Both the position numbers and the translations under genes were made by a program. From Schistosoma haematobium (taxonomy: Eukaryota; Platyhelminthes; Trematoda; Strigeidida; Schistosomatidae): a DNA stretch of 64,000 nucleotides. The notes under the pieces were generated by a model, which made no database searches, was not told the DNA's origin, and was given only the letters and a program-made list of their open reading frames with translations. Positions 25,701 through 34,029 of the stretch are shown piece by piece. How positions within the stretch are numbered: the stretch's first letter is position 1; each line of letters starts with the position of its first letter. Where the stretch lies: the NCBI RefSeq assembly GCF_000699445.3, contig NC_067195.1, forward strand, positions 61,913,591 through 61,977,590, read 5' to 3'.

Positions 25701-28700
25701 ACTGCTTTTTGGCAAGTTCGAATCAACAAAACTGGTTAATTGTAGAATACCTTGATCCCAACGACCACGAGCTAGAGAAGATATACCATGAAGCCATGAA
25801 AGCGGGTTTTTTTCTGCCGTGAAAAGATCATCCGTCCACCTAAAAATATAAATTTACCATAATTACCATAGTTGTAAACCACATGGAAATAGAATCTTTA
25901 ATTTCTAATTATCTACTATAAACACAAATCGAATACAAAAATAAAAATACCTCTTACGAAGGAATGTCTGAAAGCGCTATCACGGGTTTTGAGTACTTGA
26001 TCTTGTCGTTGAAACAGTGACAGCGTATTATGAAAGCAAATAATACTGCTGTTAGGTGAGAAGTCTATATTAATTTACTTATTTGAGCACATAAACATTG
26101 ATACAAGGGGGCACCAAATATATATGCAGCAGACAATAACAATGAAGTCAGTAGCAGTTATCATTGATTTGTGTGAGGATTGTGATGCTGCCCGGGTGCC
26201 CAAACCGAAACATGATATTAAAGACGTTGTAAAATTAACTTATTGTCAAGTGTTGGTCAAAGTAACAGCTCTTAGGATGATGATAATAATAATAATAAAA
26301 GTTAATGAAACACATAAGATCAGTGCACCAAGTCACTGAAATCTTGTATAAGATAAACGTAAACCTTATTTTTGTGAGAAAAACTATCAAAATCATCCAC
26401 CTGAGCTACAAATCTTCTACACCATCTCAATCTGTGATTAAAACCTCGAATGACACAAAACGTACAGACGCAAATCAATCAGCTTACATTTTTTCTTAAA
26501 TCTTCAGTTTTAAATATAAAATTGGTTGTTTTGATGCTTTCCATTTTCTTCAGTTCCCTATTATTGTTTGTACGAATGATTCTAACATTTTGTTCTTACA
26601 CCTATTGATTTCTTCTTACGGTACTAGTTTTAAATCCAGTAACGTAGATTGATACACGACTGTGCAAGGTCCTATGTTATTTATGCCTATCTGACTTAAC
26701 CAAGGATCTACAGAAACCCAGTTATCTTTCCTTAAAAGTAATGTAGGATGAGTAGTATTATTCGTAACTTAAAGGACAGAACAGTTTATTGAAACGAGAA
26801 AGGGACTGAATTTTGCGTTACTTACTGTGCTAATGCTTTCAATTCTTCCCATGCGCCTAAGTGATGAAGTGCATTGGATAGATAAATAAATAAATCTATA
26901 GGGTCACCGTATTGTTTTAAGGTGCTGATCCAAATTTCTTGAACACTTGGGTTGTTGTAATTTGAAATAATTTTGAGTAAGTTGTATGCATGATAAATAG
27001 TTGTCGATAAAACTTCATTAGCTGGTCCCATGCCACCACAGGACACTAACGGCAAGTCACTTGAGATACGAACAAGAAGTGTTCTAATACGATTAAACCA
27101 CTGTGTACAAGTGTTCTCATTTGCGGTGAAAAATATAGAAGCAGATGTCGATGGATGGGAAAGTGCAATCGCAAAACCATTGGTTGCATTGAAAATAACA
27201 CGTTCAAGGTAATTTAGAAAATTCAAAAGTAAGTGAATCTGGCTTAAATGTCGGTTCTTCTTTTGGTGAGAGAAAGCCTCTGAAGATGCCATATGGAATG
27301 AAATGATTGAGGATTGATTATTGTTAGAAGAATCGTTGGAATAAACTGGCTGGATAATCGCTCTTAAAGTTCCCTCAAGAGAGAAAAATGTTTTCAGTGG
27401 GTTAGCCCAAGGGGCTACTTTCAACTTGTAATCAACCATTGCCCATGCAGTGTGCCATAGAACAGGTTGAATGAAACTAGTGCACTGTAGCAACGAAAAA
27501 TCATACTTTTTATCCGATGGAAGTGGAGAAACTAAGTATGATAAACGTCGTATCCAATCAATAGGACTCTTTAAAATCTTTAGTCGACTGCTCTCTACTT
27601 TTTGCGTGTATGGAGCTCCCCGTGTCAAAATACCCAAAATACCCGCAACAGCTGGCAGACTAGGGAAAGCAGTAGTCATAGTTATTAGATTGTTGTGACT
27701 ACCATCGGATACTGGTAATAAGGCTGTGGCTGATTGGTCCGGTCGGCGAGTGGTGAACCAAAGCAATTCCGAATACAAACAAGATGCTGGAAATTCCACT
27801 TTAGAGAAAGAAAATGATCCAACTAACAGTAAGAGATCATTGCCAGCCTTTTGAACTTGTGGGCATGGGTAAGATAATGATATTTGAGATAAATGTAAAA
27901 GATGAGAGGCAAGAATTGCATTCCCCTTTTCAATATGAGGAAGGGTATGTTTCATGAGGACATTCACAATGAAGGTGAAAACATTATTGTGAGTTGAGTC
28001 CAGAACTATTTGTGTGATTAGCATGCATTTTGAAAGAGTTATGAGATGAAAAATTAAAGACAGTTGATCATCAGAATTCAGAACACCTTCGGATAAAAAC
28101 AAATCGGTCAAGTTTAAAAGAACACAACACTCGATACTGGAAATACTTTTCACAGAAAGAAAACCAGTAATCATATCGCGAATATAGACTGGTTGAGACC
28201 TTTTAATAAGTGAGGAATTGTTCATAAACGACAAGAGGACTATTCTAAGACGAGGTGAAAAATAATGCCAGTTCTCAAAACAATTTGGTTGAATGATTTC
28301 ATATACACGGTAAAGCAACTTATTTTTAAGTTCACAAGACATACTTTTCATAACTTCAGTAAGCAAAGATAAACTAAATAATCCTAGGATTTCAGCTTTA
28401 TGACTACAAGATGAATCTGACTGTTTCTGTGAACCTATAGCCAGCTGGAGATCAGACAATGCTAGTTCACATACAGCACTCTGGAGATGCAATGTTGATG
28501 ACATATAGCACAACATACGGAAAATTTTTTGACTTGGTGAACTTCCTTTTTCAACATTAGATTTGGAACAGAATTTAAAATGGTGCAATTTAGAGTGTGA
28601 GTCAAAATAAATTAGTAACGATGAGGGATTCGCAGAAGTAAAAGTAGATGAGCATTTTATTTTGATGACAGTGAAGACCAATTCGAGTAGAGAATATAAG

Positions 28701-31045
28701 GAGCAATCGGTGTTGGGTAAACTCCCAGGATCAACGCTGGATATCACACAATTGTCTACTGATATTATATCAACATTAGAGCAATCAGAAAACTGTATTA
28801 AACAGTTCAAAAGCTTAAAAACTGAAGACTGAATACCATCCAAGACAATGAGTGGTGCACGAGGTGAAGATACATTTCCATGACCTGAATGCCAGGAACC
28901 ACTTTGTTTTTGTGATATTAATGAATTGTAATAAGCACTTGTCGACTGAATGATGTGAAGTAAACGTTCAATCCACTGTGAAACATTTCCGGATATAACG
29001 TCATTGAAACAAAGGTGAGTAGAATCGAATGCATGTTTACAGATGCCTCCAAATATACTACATAAAACGTTGAGGAAAAGTTGGACCGAAACAAAGTGAG
29101 AGTTTGGGTCAGAAGCTAGTTTCACGCTTCCTGATATTGGAGTACCCCGTTTGCAACTCATGATAGAGCATTCCGAAATAGCAGTATTAAGTGAGTTTTC
29201 GCTATCCTCCAACAGATGAGAGATCATTTCCCGAATGTTTTCGTTAATAATCAGAGGCAATGACGTTTGTTTGTATTCATTTATTTTTTCTTCCGTAGAT
29301 ATGAGAAACCAGTGTGAAAGACCGAAGTACAGTTCTTCATAGATAATATTAATGTTTACATCTTTTGAATTGCCGGACGAATCCACACTCCAACCTACGA
29401 GGATATCTGCAAGATCAGAAAAGCGGGCAGAAAAGGAACTTGAACAAGATTTTGTATAAACACTGATCAGACAACGAGCGGTAAGACCAACAAGTTGAGC
29501 GAAACGAGGTACATTCAGTGGTTGGTCCAGAGACTCTCCTAAGCGTATAAGATTCGAAATTACACTTGAACTAAAAGGTATCAAATCAATCCAGGAGCAT
29601 AAATTACTGATATTATATCTTTTTCTATCACCCACTGGTGCGTACAAATCTGATAAGATGCGTGATAAATGGGCAAGAATCCCTGATCTATACTGTGGAT
29701 TACTTTTGAGAACTAGTTTCCTGAATAACTTTAGTATATAAGAAATAACGTGCCCAGATGGTGTGTTAGATTTGGGCGTGAAATCATCACCAGCAACAGC
29801 ACCATTAACATCGATTTGTTTGTTTACTCCCAAGCTCGCCATATGAACAGCTAGTCTACTTAGTTCAACAGTTAATTCCAAAGGACAATGGGTTTCACAT
29901 AGACATGCCTCAATGAGACGTAAGTAAGGCTCATTAAAAGCATTATTAGATGTTTTGTTTGAAAGGTCGTTGTGTGCGTCGTTGACAGGCGAGACAGAAA
30001 GCAAATTGAACAAATGAGAAACAGCGAGCAAACGGCTCTCTAATGGTAAATCTGCTCGGGAAGCACGTTGAGTTAGTTGAAGAAACTGATTCGCTGATTG
30101 CAATGACATACATGGTAGAAGTGGTAAGCGTCTGATAAGTTCTCTCTTTCGCCTAGCGAGTTCCAAGTCGTAACTTGTTGATTGACACTGAAGCTGGTTC
30201 ATGATTATCTGACTATCAAAAATTGCCACTGAAAGATCTTTAAGATCACTATCCAGGCATGATGTAGAAATAACAGGTAGCATAGATGAGTTACTTCGTG
30301 CATTCTGATTTTGTAGCTGCAAGTTCTTGTCACGAAAGGAATCGGTGGAATCATGTGATCCTGGTGCCTTATTGTCGGATACTAGCACCCCAGTATATAC
30401 GTAGTGGTAGAAAAGACCCTAAAAGAAATAGTGGATTTAGTAATATGTATATACACATATTTCATCACGAAAAATTTGTAAAATTCAATTATGAAAAACA
30501 CCGCTTACTTCATTACTTTTACTTGTTTTTGCTCCCAAGTGTACAAGTTTGCGTACAGTATCCCGCATATGGGATTGTACAGCCAACGAAAGGGGTGTTT
30601 CATTATTCTGAAACAATATAAGATAATAATCACATACCATTGTAACAGGATCAACAACAGCTCCGCTAGAACAGAGCATATCCACAGTGGCGCAGTGGCC
30701 ACGTTTAGCAGCAAAGTGAATTGGGCGCCACTTAAGCTAAAAACGATTATGAATAATGTACAAATGTATAACAAACATTCGTTTCCCAGTTAGGATTCGC
30801 TTTGTTTTTTAAAAGCCATCTAACAATATCTTTATGACCATAATGGGCACCAACAATAAGCCCAGTTACATTTTCATGCTACCACATAGATTAAAATAAA
30901 TGCAAAATACCTTTATATTATTTAGAATGTAATTATCCGTAACATCAATATCATTTATATCCTTCCACAGTTTTTGAACCAGAGATAAATCGCCTTTTTC
31001 TATTGCTAAAAACCAATTTTGAGTTGTAGTTCCACATTTTTCCAT
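6251..31045 (-). CDS. SMG1: SMG1, PI3K-related kinase of nonsense-mediated mRNA decay, with N-terminal ankyrin repeats (17 coding exons)
   Basis: SMG1 phosphorylates UPF1 to trigger nonsense-mediated decay. Seventeen exons join without phase conflict into 12,024 nt (4,007 residues; human SMG1 is about 3,660). The order is ankyrin repeats (residues 1-145), a long helical-repeat/FAT region (~146-2250), FRB (~2260-2370), the PIKK kinase (~2490-2790) with LGDRHLDN (~2698) and HIDYN replacing DFG (~2717), a long C-terminal helical insertion, and FATC ending EGWTAWV. The HIDYN motif, the long gap before FATC and the GWTAWV end identify SMG1 rather than mTOR, ATM or ATR. The start is ATG 31045-31043, five bases after an acceptor, so there is either an upstream noncoding exon or a trans-splice site. 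The ankyrin part is unexpected; see findings. Confidence 0.93.
6565..7488 (-). CDS. SMG1: SMG1 exon 16 (C-terminal helical insertion)
   Basis: 924 nt, phase 0 to phase 0, starting DTYGLKWPIHDWFQSSS. Coiled-coil-like helices (LELVKSDLTSAELAVNKLHQ) fit the region between kinase and FATC. It ends in a Lys/Pro-rich linker (EPKPTPKVEK) before donor GTAATTAA. Confidence 0.92.
9039..9168 (-). CDS. SMG1: SMG1 exon 15 (short, 130 nt)
   Basis: Found by demanding a phase-2 to phase-0 exon between exons 14 and 16, which are otherwise incompatible. It has a ttctattcag acceptor, 43 complete codons with no stop, and a GTATGAA donor. FSRCVNIVNELEKAIKHKEK fits the helical segment expected at this point in SMG1 (FASQFNSSVSELELRLLQ in human). 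Confidence 0.85.
9917..13539 (-). CDS. SMG1: SMG1 exon 14 (kinase domain)
   Basis: 3,623 nt, phase 0 to phase 2, starting VIDELQESLLHPMDLRD. It holds the whole PIKK kinase: the N-lobe with ITVLPTKTRPKRLLL and YPYLLKGLEDLRLDDRIM, YSVTPLGVRSGLLQ, the catalytic loop GLGDRHLDN, HIDYNVCFDKGKSLRV, then about 800 residues of helical insertion. It ends YYVETLRS before the donor GTATGTC, which parallels the SMG1 pattern HFESLRTR. Confidence 0.96.
14253..15362 (+). mobile_element. Merlin-family DNA transposon, decayed copy
   Basis: A 1,110-bp element bounded by inverted repeats. The left end reads ggcgagactctaatttaagg and the right end, reverse-complemented, reads gacgagactctaatttaggg. It is flanked on both sides by the 8-bp duplication ATAATCGG (14245-14252 and 15363-15370), the target-site length typical of Merlin. 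The inner ends also share an inverted ccaatcagaa block. It sits in SMG1 intron 13, opposite to the gene's sense. Confidence 0.93.
14332..15250 (+). pseudogene. Merlin (IS1016/ISXO2-like) transposase, broken
   Basis: The N-terminal half has a zinc-ribbon-like CDCGYQMTAAKC...FRCSSCWRKKSARTGT, then a helical part (TSAVQWYEYCRDICASKM) and the first DDE aspartate in CIVEIDET. It stops at 14752-14754. Reading then resumes in another frame (KQKYNRGRSIKEEW) and again near 14999 with HKRHFVDSTTGVHTNNNIE and EVMWSRLKEFLKPYHGSRGR, the C-terminal part of the ISXO2-like domain. At least one frameshift and several stops separate the blocks, so no full transposase is made. Confidence 0.88.
15514..15867 (-). 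CDS. SMG1: SMG1 exon 13 (FRB domain, second part)
   Basis: 354 nt, phase 0 to phase 0. It starts INLLESELKRTEKIDVSQ and ends KPETPHEEWFQRTFGH, matching the SMG1 signature AETPHEKWFQxxYG. Donor GTAAGTT. The following intron contains the Merlin transposon. Confidence 0.93.
16342..16592 (-). CDS. SMG1: SMG1 exon 12 (FRB domain, first part)
   Basis: 251 nt, phase 1 to phase 0, after a ttttatttcag acceptor. ELQRITVLWEELWLGSLVQH aligns with the SMG1 FRB motif ELRRxTxLWDELWLGxLLQQ. The preceding Ser/Asn-rich stretch matches a disordered linker at the same place in the family. Confidence 0.93.
18004..18426 (-). CDS. SMG1: SMG1 exon 11 (end of FAT domain)
   Basis: 423 nt, phase 1 to phase 1. WEACLPQVLVRLGLPDDM and LVFPAVVAACDP correspond to the SMG1 FAT-end pattern W-x-IIPQLFxRL ... 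YPAxVG. Donor GTATTG after CGTAAAG. Confidence 0.9.
18865..19105 (-). CDS. SMG1: SMG1 exon 10
   Basis: 241 nt, phase 0 to phase 1, after a gtttatag acceptor. The frame used (MQQKFFSHLRNIIPSLKN, then SAAQAYATFLTIADQS) is the only one that joins exon 11. A second open frame over the same bases has no partner. Donor GTAAGTTT. Confidence 0.82.
19160..19710 (-). mobile_element. LINE leader fragment, minus orientation
   Basis: About 550 bases that are the reverse complement of a diverged copy at 37301-37815. Shared blocks include gtcacacacgac, tttttgtgttagctccgt and cagtacgacttcgcc. No ORF of substance is present. It lies in SMG1 intron 9 next to an (AT)n tract. Confidence 0.7.
19718..19753. repeat. 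(AT)n microsatellite
   Basis: About 36 bases of AT repeat directly after the LINE leader fragment. Confidence 0.95.
20211..20560 (-). mobile_element. Degenerate SINE-like repeats
   Basis: Two tRNA-like blocks (20260-20350 and 20385-20460) lie near a diverged copy of the hammerhead-like hairpin better preserved at 62.4 kb (cctggaagcattggatgg... against cctggaagcactggtcga...). The end, caatggtgttctagctaaga, matches the end of the 62.4-kb copy. They are heavily mutated and lie in SMG1 intron 9. Confidence 0.5.
20679..21017 (-). CDS. SMG1: SMG1 exon 9 (3' boundary uncertain)
   Basis: 339 nt, phase 0 to phase 0, starting IHEFQSAARNFITVLNE after ccatttgtag. I chose the donor GTCAGT at 20678. A GTAGTC 21 nt further on is also in phase and would add seven residues. 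Confidence 0.7.
22187..22429 (-). CDS. SMG1: SMG1 exon 8
   Basis: 243 nt, phase 0 to phase 0, after a caacttttag acceptor. It starts SEKFLRIASDLELF and ends VWLKLANWCYLRGYKE, a FAT-domain helix pair resembling the WLxLAxWCY pattern of SMG1. Donor GTAAATGG. Confidence 0.85.
22694..22760. repeat. (AT)n microsatellite
   Basis: About 67 bases of AT repeat in SMG1 intron 7. Confidence 0.95.
24239..25124 (-). CDS. SMG1: SMG1 exon 7
   Basis: 886 nt, phase 2 to phase 0; the junction restores Glu before WVSENVVEDN. The helical FAT-type sequence includes ACQWACLNNCPYLARRLLVK and the end of the exon reads EPGEK. The donor GTATTTT lies inside an ORF that would otherwise stop shortly after. Confidence 0.88.
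25468..25839 (-). CDS. SMG1: SMG1 exon 6
   Basis: 372 nt, phase 2 in and phase 2 out. The junction restores a Gln codon, and the exon continues WTDDLFTAEKNPLSWLHGIS into helical repeats (AYIVNVLLQMYLSEGNYTCA). Donor GTAAGTTT. Confidence 0.88.
26071..26212. mobile_element. RTE LINE tail-plus-leader fragment
   Basis: It starts as the reverse complement of the RTE tail (atttatttgagcacataaac, ttgatacaag) and runs on into a leader motif (gctgcccgggtgcccaaacc) also found at 32.1 kb and, inverted, at 33.75 kb. A (TAA)n stretch follows. It lies in SMG1 intron 5. Confidence 0.6.
26826..30418 (-). CDS. SMG1: SMG1 exon 5 (large N-terminal helical-repeat exon)
   Basis: 3,593 nt after a 90-nt intron (30419-30508), entered in phase 0 with GLFYHYVYTGVLVSDN. 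There is no ATG until codon 46 of the exon, which argues that translation enters from the ankyrin exons. It encodes about 1,197 residues of Leu/Ser-rich helical repeats that fit the divergent N-terminal HEAT region of SMG1. It ends in phase 2 at CA with donor GTAAGT. Confidence 0.9.
30509..30607 (-). CDS. SMG1: SMG1 exon 4 (ankyrin)
   Basis: 33 codons, phase 0 at both ends, after a 30-nt intron (30608-30637) ending ttgtttcag. It encodes NNETPLSLAVQSHMRDTVRK, another 33-residue ankyrin repeat. One repeat per exon suggests exon duplication. The donor is GTAAGCG; without splicing the frame would stop seven codons later. Confidence 0.85.
30638..30736 (-). CDS. SMG1: SMG1 exon 3 (ankyrin)
   Basis: 33 codons, phase 0 at both ends, after a 40-nt intron (30737-30776). 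It encodes RPIHFAAKRGHCATVDMLC, a complete ankyrin repeat of standard 33-residue length. The donor is GTATGTG. Confidence 0.85.
30777..30878 (-). CDS. SMG1: SMG1 exon 2 (ankyrin)
   Basis: 34 codons, phase 0 at both ends, after a 32-nt intron (30879-30910). The core GLIVGAHYGHKDIVRWLLKN is a textbook ankyrin repeat. The donor GTTTGT is weak but is the only one that keeps the frame. Confidence 0.8.
30911..31045 (-). CDS. SMG1: SMG1 exon 1 (ankyrin)
   Basis: 45 codons from ATG to a GTATTTTG donor, phase 0. It begins MEKCGTTTQNWFLAIEKGDL, and WFLAIEKGDLSLVQKL is the first helix pair of an ankyrin-type repeat. The exon itself starts at 31050 after a tttctttctttgtag acceptor, leaving five leader bases before the ATG. 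Confidence 0.8.
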
Positions 31046-31254
31046 AACATCTACAAAGAAAGAAAAGTAATTTAATAATAAGTCAAACTGTTATTGCTTT
31101 TACTTTGGAAGTAGCGAACACCAGCGTGAGAGCCAAGATTATTATGACGTTAATACTATTTCATTCCTTGACATGTTCAGTCCCAGGTCAACGCTTGTAC
31201 CTATGAAGGGAGGTGAGGTAATTTAGGATGTCTATCACCTCACTTATTTTGGAA

Positions 31255-31800
31255 ATCCCATCAACCTTGAGGGTCGGTGTCTGGTAAATTCGCGGCACGG
31301 ATTTGGAAAGCTAATTTGACTTTCGCCAACTTGTGTAACTTTTGGTCTATGTGATATGTCCGTTTTCCAACCAAAGAATGACTTTACCATGCAGCAATTC
31401 ACTCTAACCTACTATATGGGTATGGTCACTAACAACAGATGATATCCGTGGGTCACTAGTATTCAATCAAAGGTGTCTTTGAACCACTACTTACGTATGT
31501 TGGGACCACCGAGTGAGCAATACTAAAGTCAGACACACGGTAGTACGTAAAGATGACAGATCGACTGATGGGGTGATAAGTTTTCATTGACTGATGTGGT
31601 TACATGTTTCAGGTATGCCTAAAAGTTGCATGCCTCGACGATCGATGTTGTCTGGTGCAAGAGTAGACTGAAAGACCAAGATGCGGCACCAGTTAATGAA
31701 GTTGCTGACAACTGGACTGAGCTAAGTAGGTAGGTGTAGATTATCTGCTTGGAGTCCGAGTGATTATTATAACCAGAGTTTGGGGACCTTGGGTGACACA
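31255..31800 (+). pseudogene. Relic of an RTE LINE reverse transcriptase C-terminus
   Basis: Bases 31290-31345 match the RT C-terminal region at 37990-38050 (cggcacggattt..., ctttcgccaactt). Downstream, gtaggtgtagattatctgct near 31730 resembles the region near 38335. The frame is destroyed. Confidence 0.55.
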
Positions 31801-31802
31801 TT

Positions 31803-32010
31803 TTATTTTATTTATTTGAACACAAACGTTGATACAAGGGAGCACGAAACACATATGCGCCACACAATACCAATGAGGTTGTGATGAGATAATGTGAGGT
31901 GCGTATGATAAAAACGTTACGAACAGAAATTAGTGCATGAGTGAAATAATAATAATGGGAGAGGCAGTCCAGTTAGAAAAACTACAACCAGGAAAAATTC
32001 TTTGAGTTAA
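31803..32010 (-). mobile_element. RTE LINE 3' untranslated end, minus orientation
   Basis: It begins with an inverted tail (ttatttatttgaacacaaac ... catatgcgccacacaa) and continues as a diverged reverse complement of the 3' UTR at 37066-37230. No coding sequence is attached. Confidence 0.55.
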
Positions 32011-32012
32011 AT

Positions 32013-32340
32013 TAATTTATTTAAACACAAACATTGGTACAAAAAGGTACCAAATACATATGCGCCACATAAATCATTCGATTTGTGTAAGGGCTGGAAT
32101 ACTGCCCGGTTGACCAAACTGAAACAGGTGGTTTTCTTGGGAAGTCACACTCCGAATCTTTGACCTAAAGGCATGATCCACAAATCAGTGGAGCAACTTT
32201 AGGAGACGCAGTCCCATGGTAGTCAGTGAGCAACAATAGGTTTATACGCCATTTGTTTCCTTGGGATCCTGGAACCTGTGTGCACCATTGGTTTATAATC
32301 AGGGTTTTCCAACTCCCCTACTTTTGGTTTTCTGGCTACT
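32013..32340. mobile_element. RTE LINE tail-plus-leader fragment
   Basis: It has the same arrangement as at 26.07 kb: an inverted tail (atttatttaaacacaaacat) followed by a plus-sense leader (tactgcccggttgaccaaac). The leader is the inverted counterpart of 33571-33783. Confidence 0.6.
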
Positions 32341-32359
32341 CAATTCAGTTCTAATGGGT

Positions 32360-33783
32360 CTTTTTACTGAGGCTTTTTACGTCCAGTGAGGCGCAAGCAG
32401 ATGCGTGCCCGTATTAGGGCATGGTCGGAGTCCAAGCAGGTACTCCAGAATGAGCGACAATCTTCTATCGACCCTCTCCAACGATGAGTGATGGCAATAT
32501 GGTCTATTTGAGTCCATCGTTGGTTTGGTGTAGGGGGTCGCCATGTTAGACGATGTCTCTCCTTATGCTTAAAATTTGTTTGCTAAAAATAAACGATTGT
32601 CTGAGCACAGTTGTAGCAGACAATCACCATTATCTGTTCGCTGTGCCGGAATACTAAAATACCCACCTAAATACCTTTGTGTTTGGTTTAAACTACCTAT
32701 CTGGGCATTAAAGTCACCCCCTACGAGTACTATGTCTGAACGTTTAGCTTTCTGAAGAAGTTCAGATAGCTTTCTGTAAAATTCATCTTTCACTTCATCT
32801 GAGCTGCAGTCGGTGGGAGCGTAGGCAGAAACGACAAAAAGGCAACGACGTGTGTCCCTATCCTTCCGAGTTTTTACGGAGCCGTTTAGCCGAACAGCAC
32901 AGACGACTGTTGACGGGAATCCACTCTAGCAGTGCTTGTTCCGCCCTCATGCTTAGTGTTATGCCTACACCTGCCAGTCCACGAGAACTGGCCATCGGGT
33001 CACCAGATACACGTAGGGTGTATCTCGTTGGCTCTCCGTTTTGCCGAGGTGAGGTCAAGTGAATGACCACACTGGAATCCTGTATGCGTGTTTCGGAGAC
33101 ACAGCATACATCAATGTAAAGAGACTCTAGGGTTTTAGCCAAGGAAGCCTGTTGACCGATTTTACATAGGGTGCGTACGTTGAAGGCTCCAATGTGTAGT
33201 TTGGAGCGAGGTTTCAGTGGACCTGGGATAGTGTTTTGCGCACTAGAATCGTTGGCTACGGTGACACTTGGGGAGGAAGCCAAAAGAGGAGATTTATAGT
33301 TGACGGTCGCTGTGGGAGGAATAATAGGAATTGAAGAGGGAGGTTGATTATGAATACAGTGGTCTTGAGTGCTGCTAGCCCCCTGAATGCCCTGGTACGG
33401 CCGAGAGTGGGGAGAGTCCGCTCTCCCTCTCGAAATACTCTCACACGGCCACGCGTATACAGCCTCTGCCAGGGAAGTCCTACTCATTGCCTTCTCGTGG
33501 CGGGGGTGTTGTTTACGAAAATGAGAGGACGAAAAGCGAATGTCCGGCGCTTTAACCGGATTCCAAACCAATGGTGAACATGGGCTCCAGTATCCTGTGG
33601 GAACAAATGGCGTATGAACCAATTGTTGTTCACCGGCTTCCATGGGACTGCATCTCCTTACGATGCTCCACTGCCTTGTGGGTTAGACCTTTAGGTCAAA
33701 GGCTCGGGGAGTGGCCCCTAAGAAAACCACCTGCTTCGGTTTGGGCACCCGGGCAGTATCACAGCCCACACACAAATAGATGA
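32360..33783 (-). pseudogene. RTE LINE 5' part: leader and AP endonuclease, truncated
   Basis: Minus-strand LINE fragment. The leader is at 33571-33783. The endonuclease follows with KLHIGAFNVRTLCKIGQQAS, YIDVCCVSETRIQDSS and, after a frameshift near 32850, SDIVLVGGDFNAQIGSLNQT and TDNGDCLLQLCSDNRLFLAN. WRPP, then QIDHIA and SDHAL motifs follow down to about 32360. These are the catalytic blocks of an APE-type endonuclease that nicks target DNA for target-primed reverse transcription. The reverse transcriptase is missing. Confidence 0.82.
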
Positions 33784-33837
33784 ACTCTTTATGCCTATGG
33801 AAATTACCTTTCTCGCTTTGAAAAACAAACAATTGAT

Positions 33838-33946
33838 TCAGACTATTATCATTACAATTATTGTCATTATTAATACTATTATTATTATTACTACTATTAT
33901 TGTCATTATTATTATTATTATTATTACTATTATTTTCCACATTATT
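33838..33946. repeat. (ATT)n-rich tract
   Basis: Imperfect ATT/ATC repeats of about 110 bases lie between two LINE copies that point away from each other. They encode a spurious Asn-rich ORF. Confidence 0.85.
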
Positions 33947-34029
33947 CACCCTCTTTTATACTTATACAGCGGCTCGTCTTTGGTGGAAATTCGACTGTAT
34001 CTAAACGTTCTCGAGTCACTGTCCGGTTG

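Noticed and set aside
33683..33949. Asn-rich minus-strand ORF
   Set aside because: A translation artefact of the (ATT)n tract plus LINE leader.
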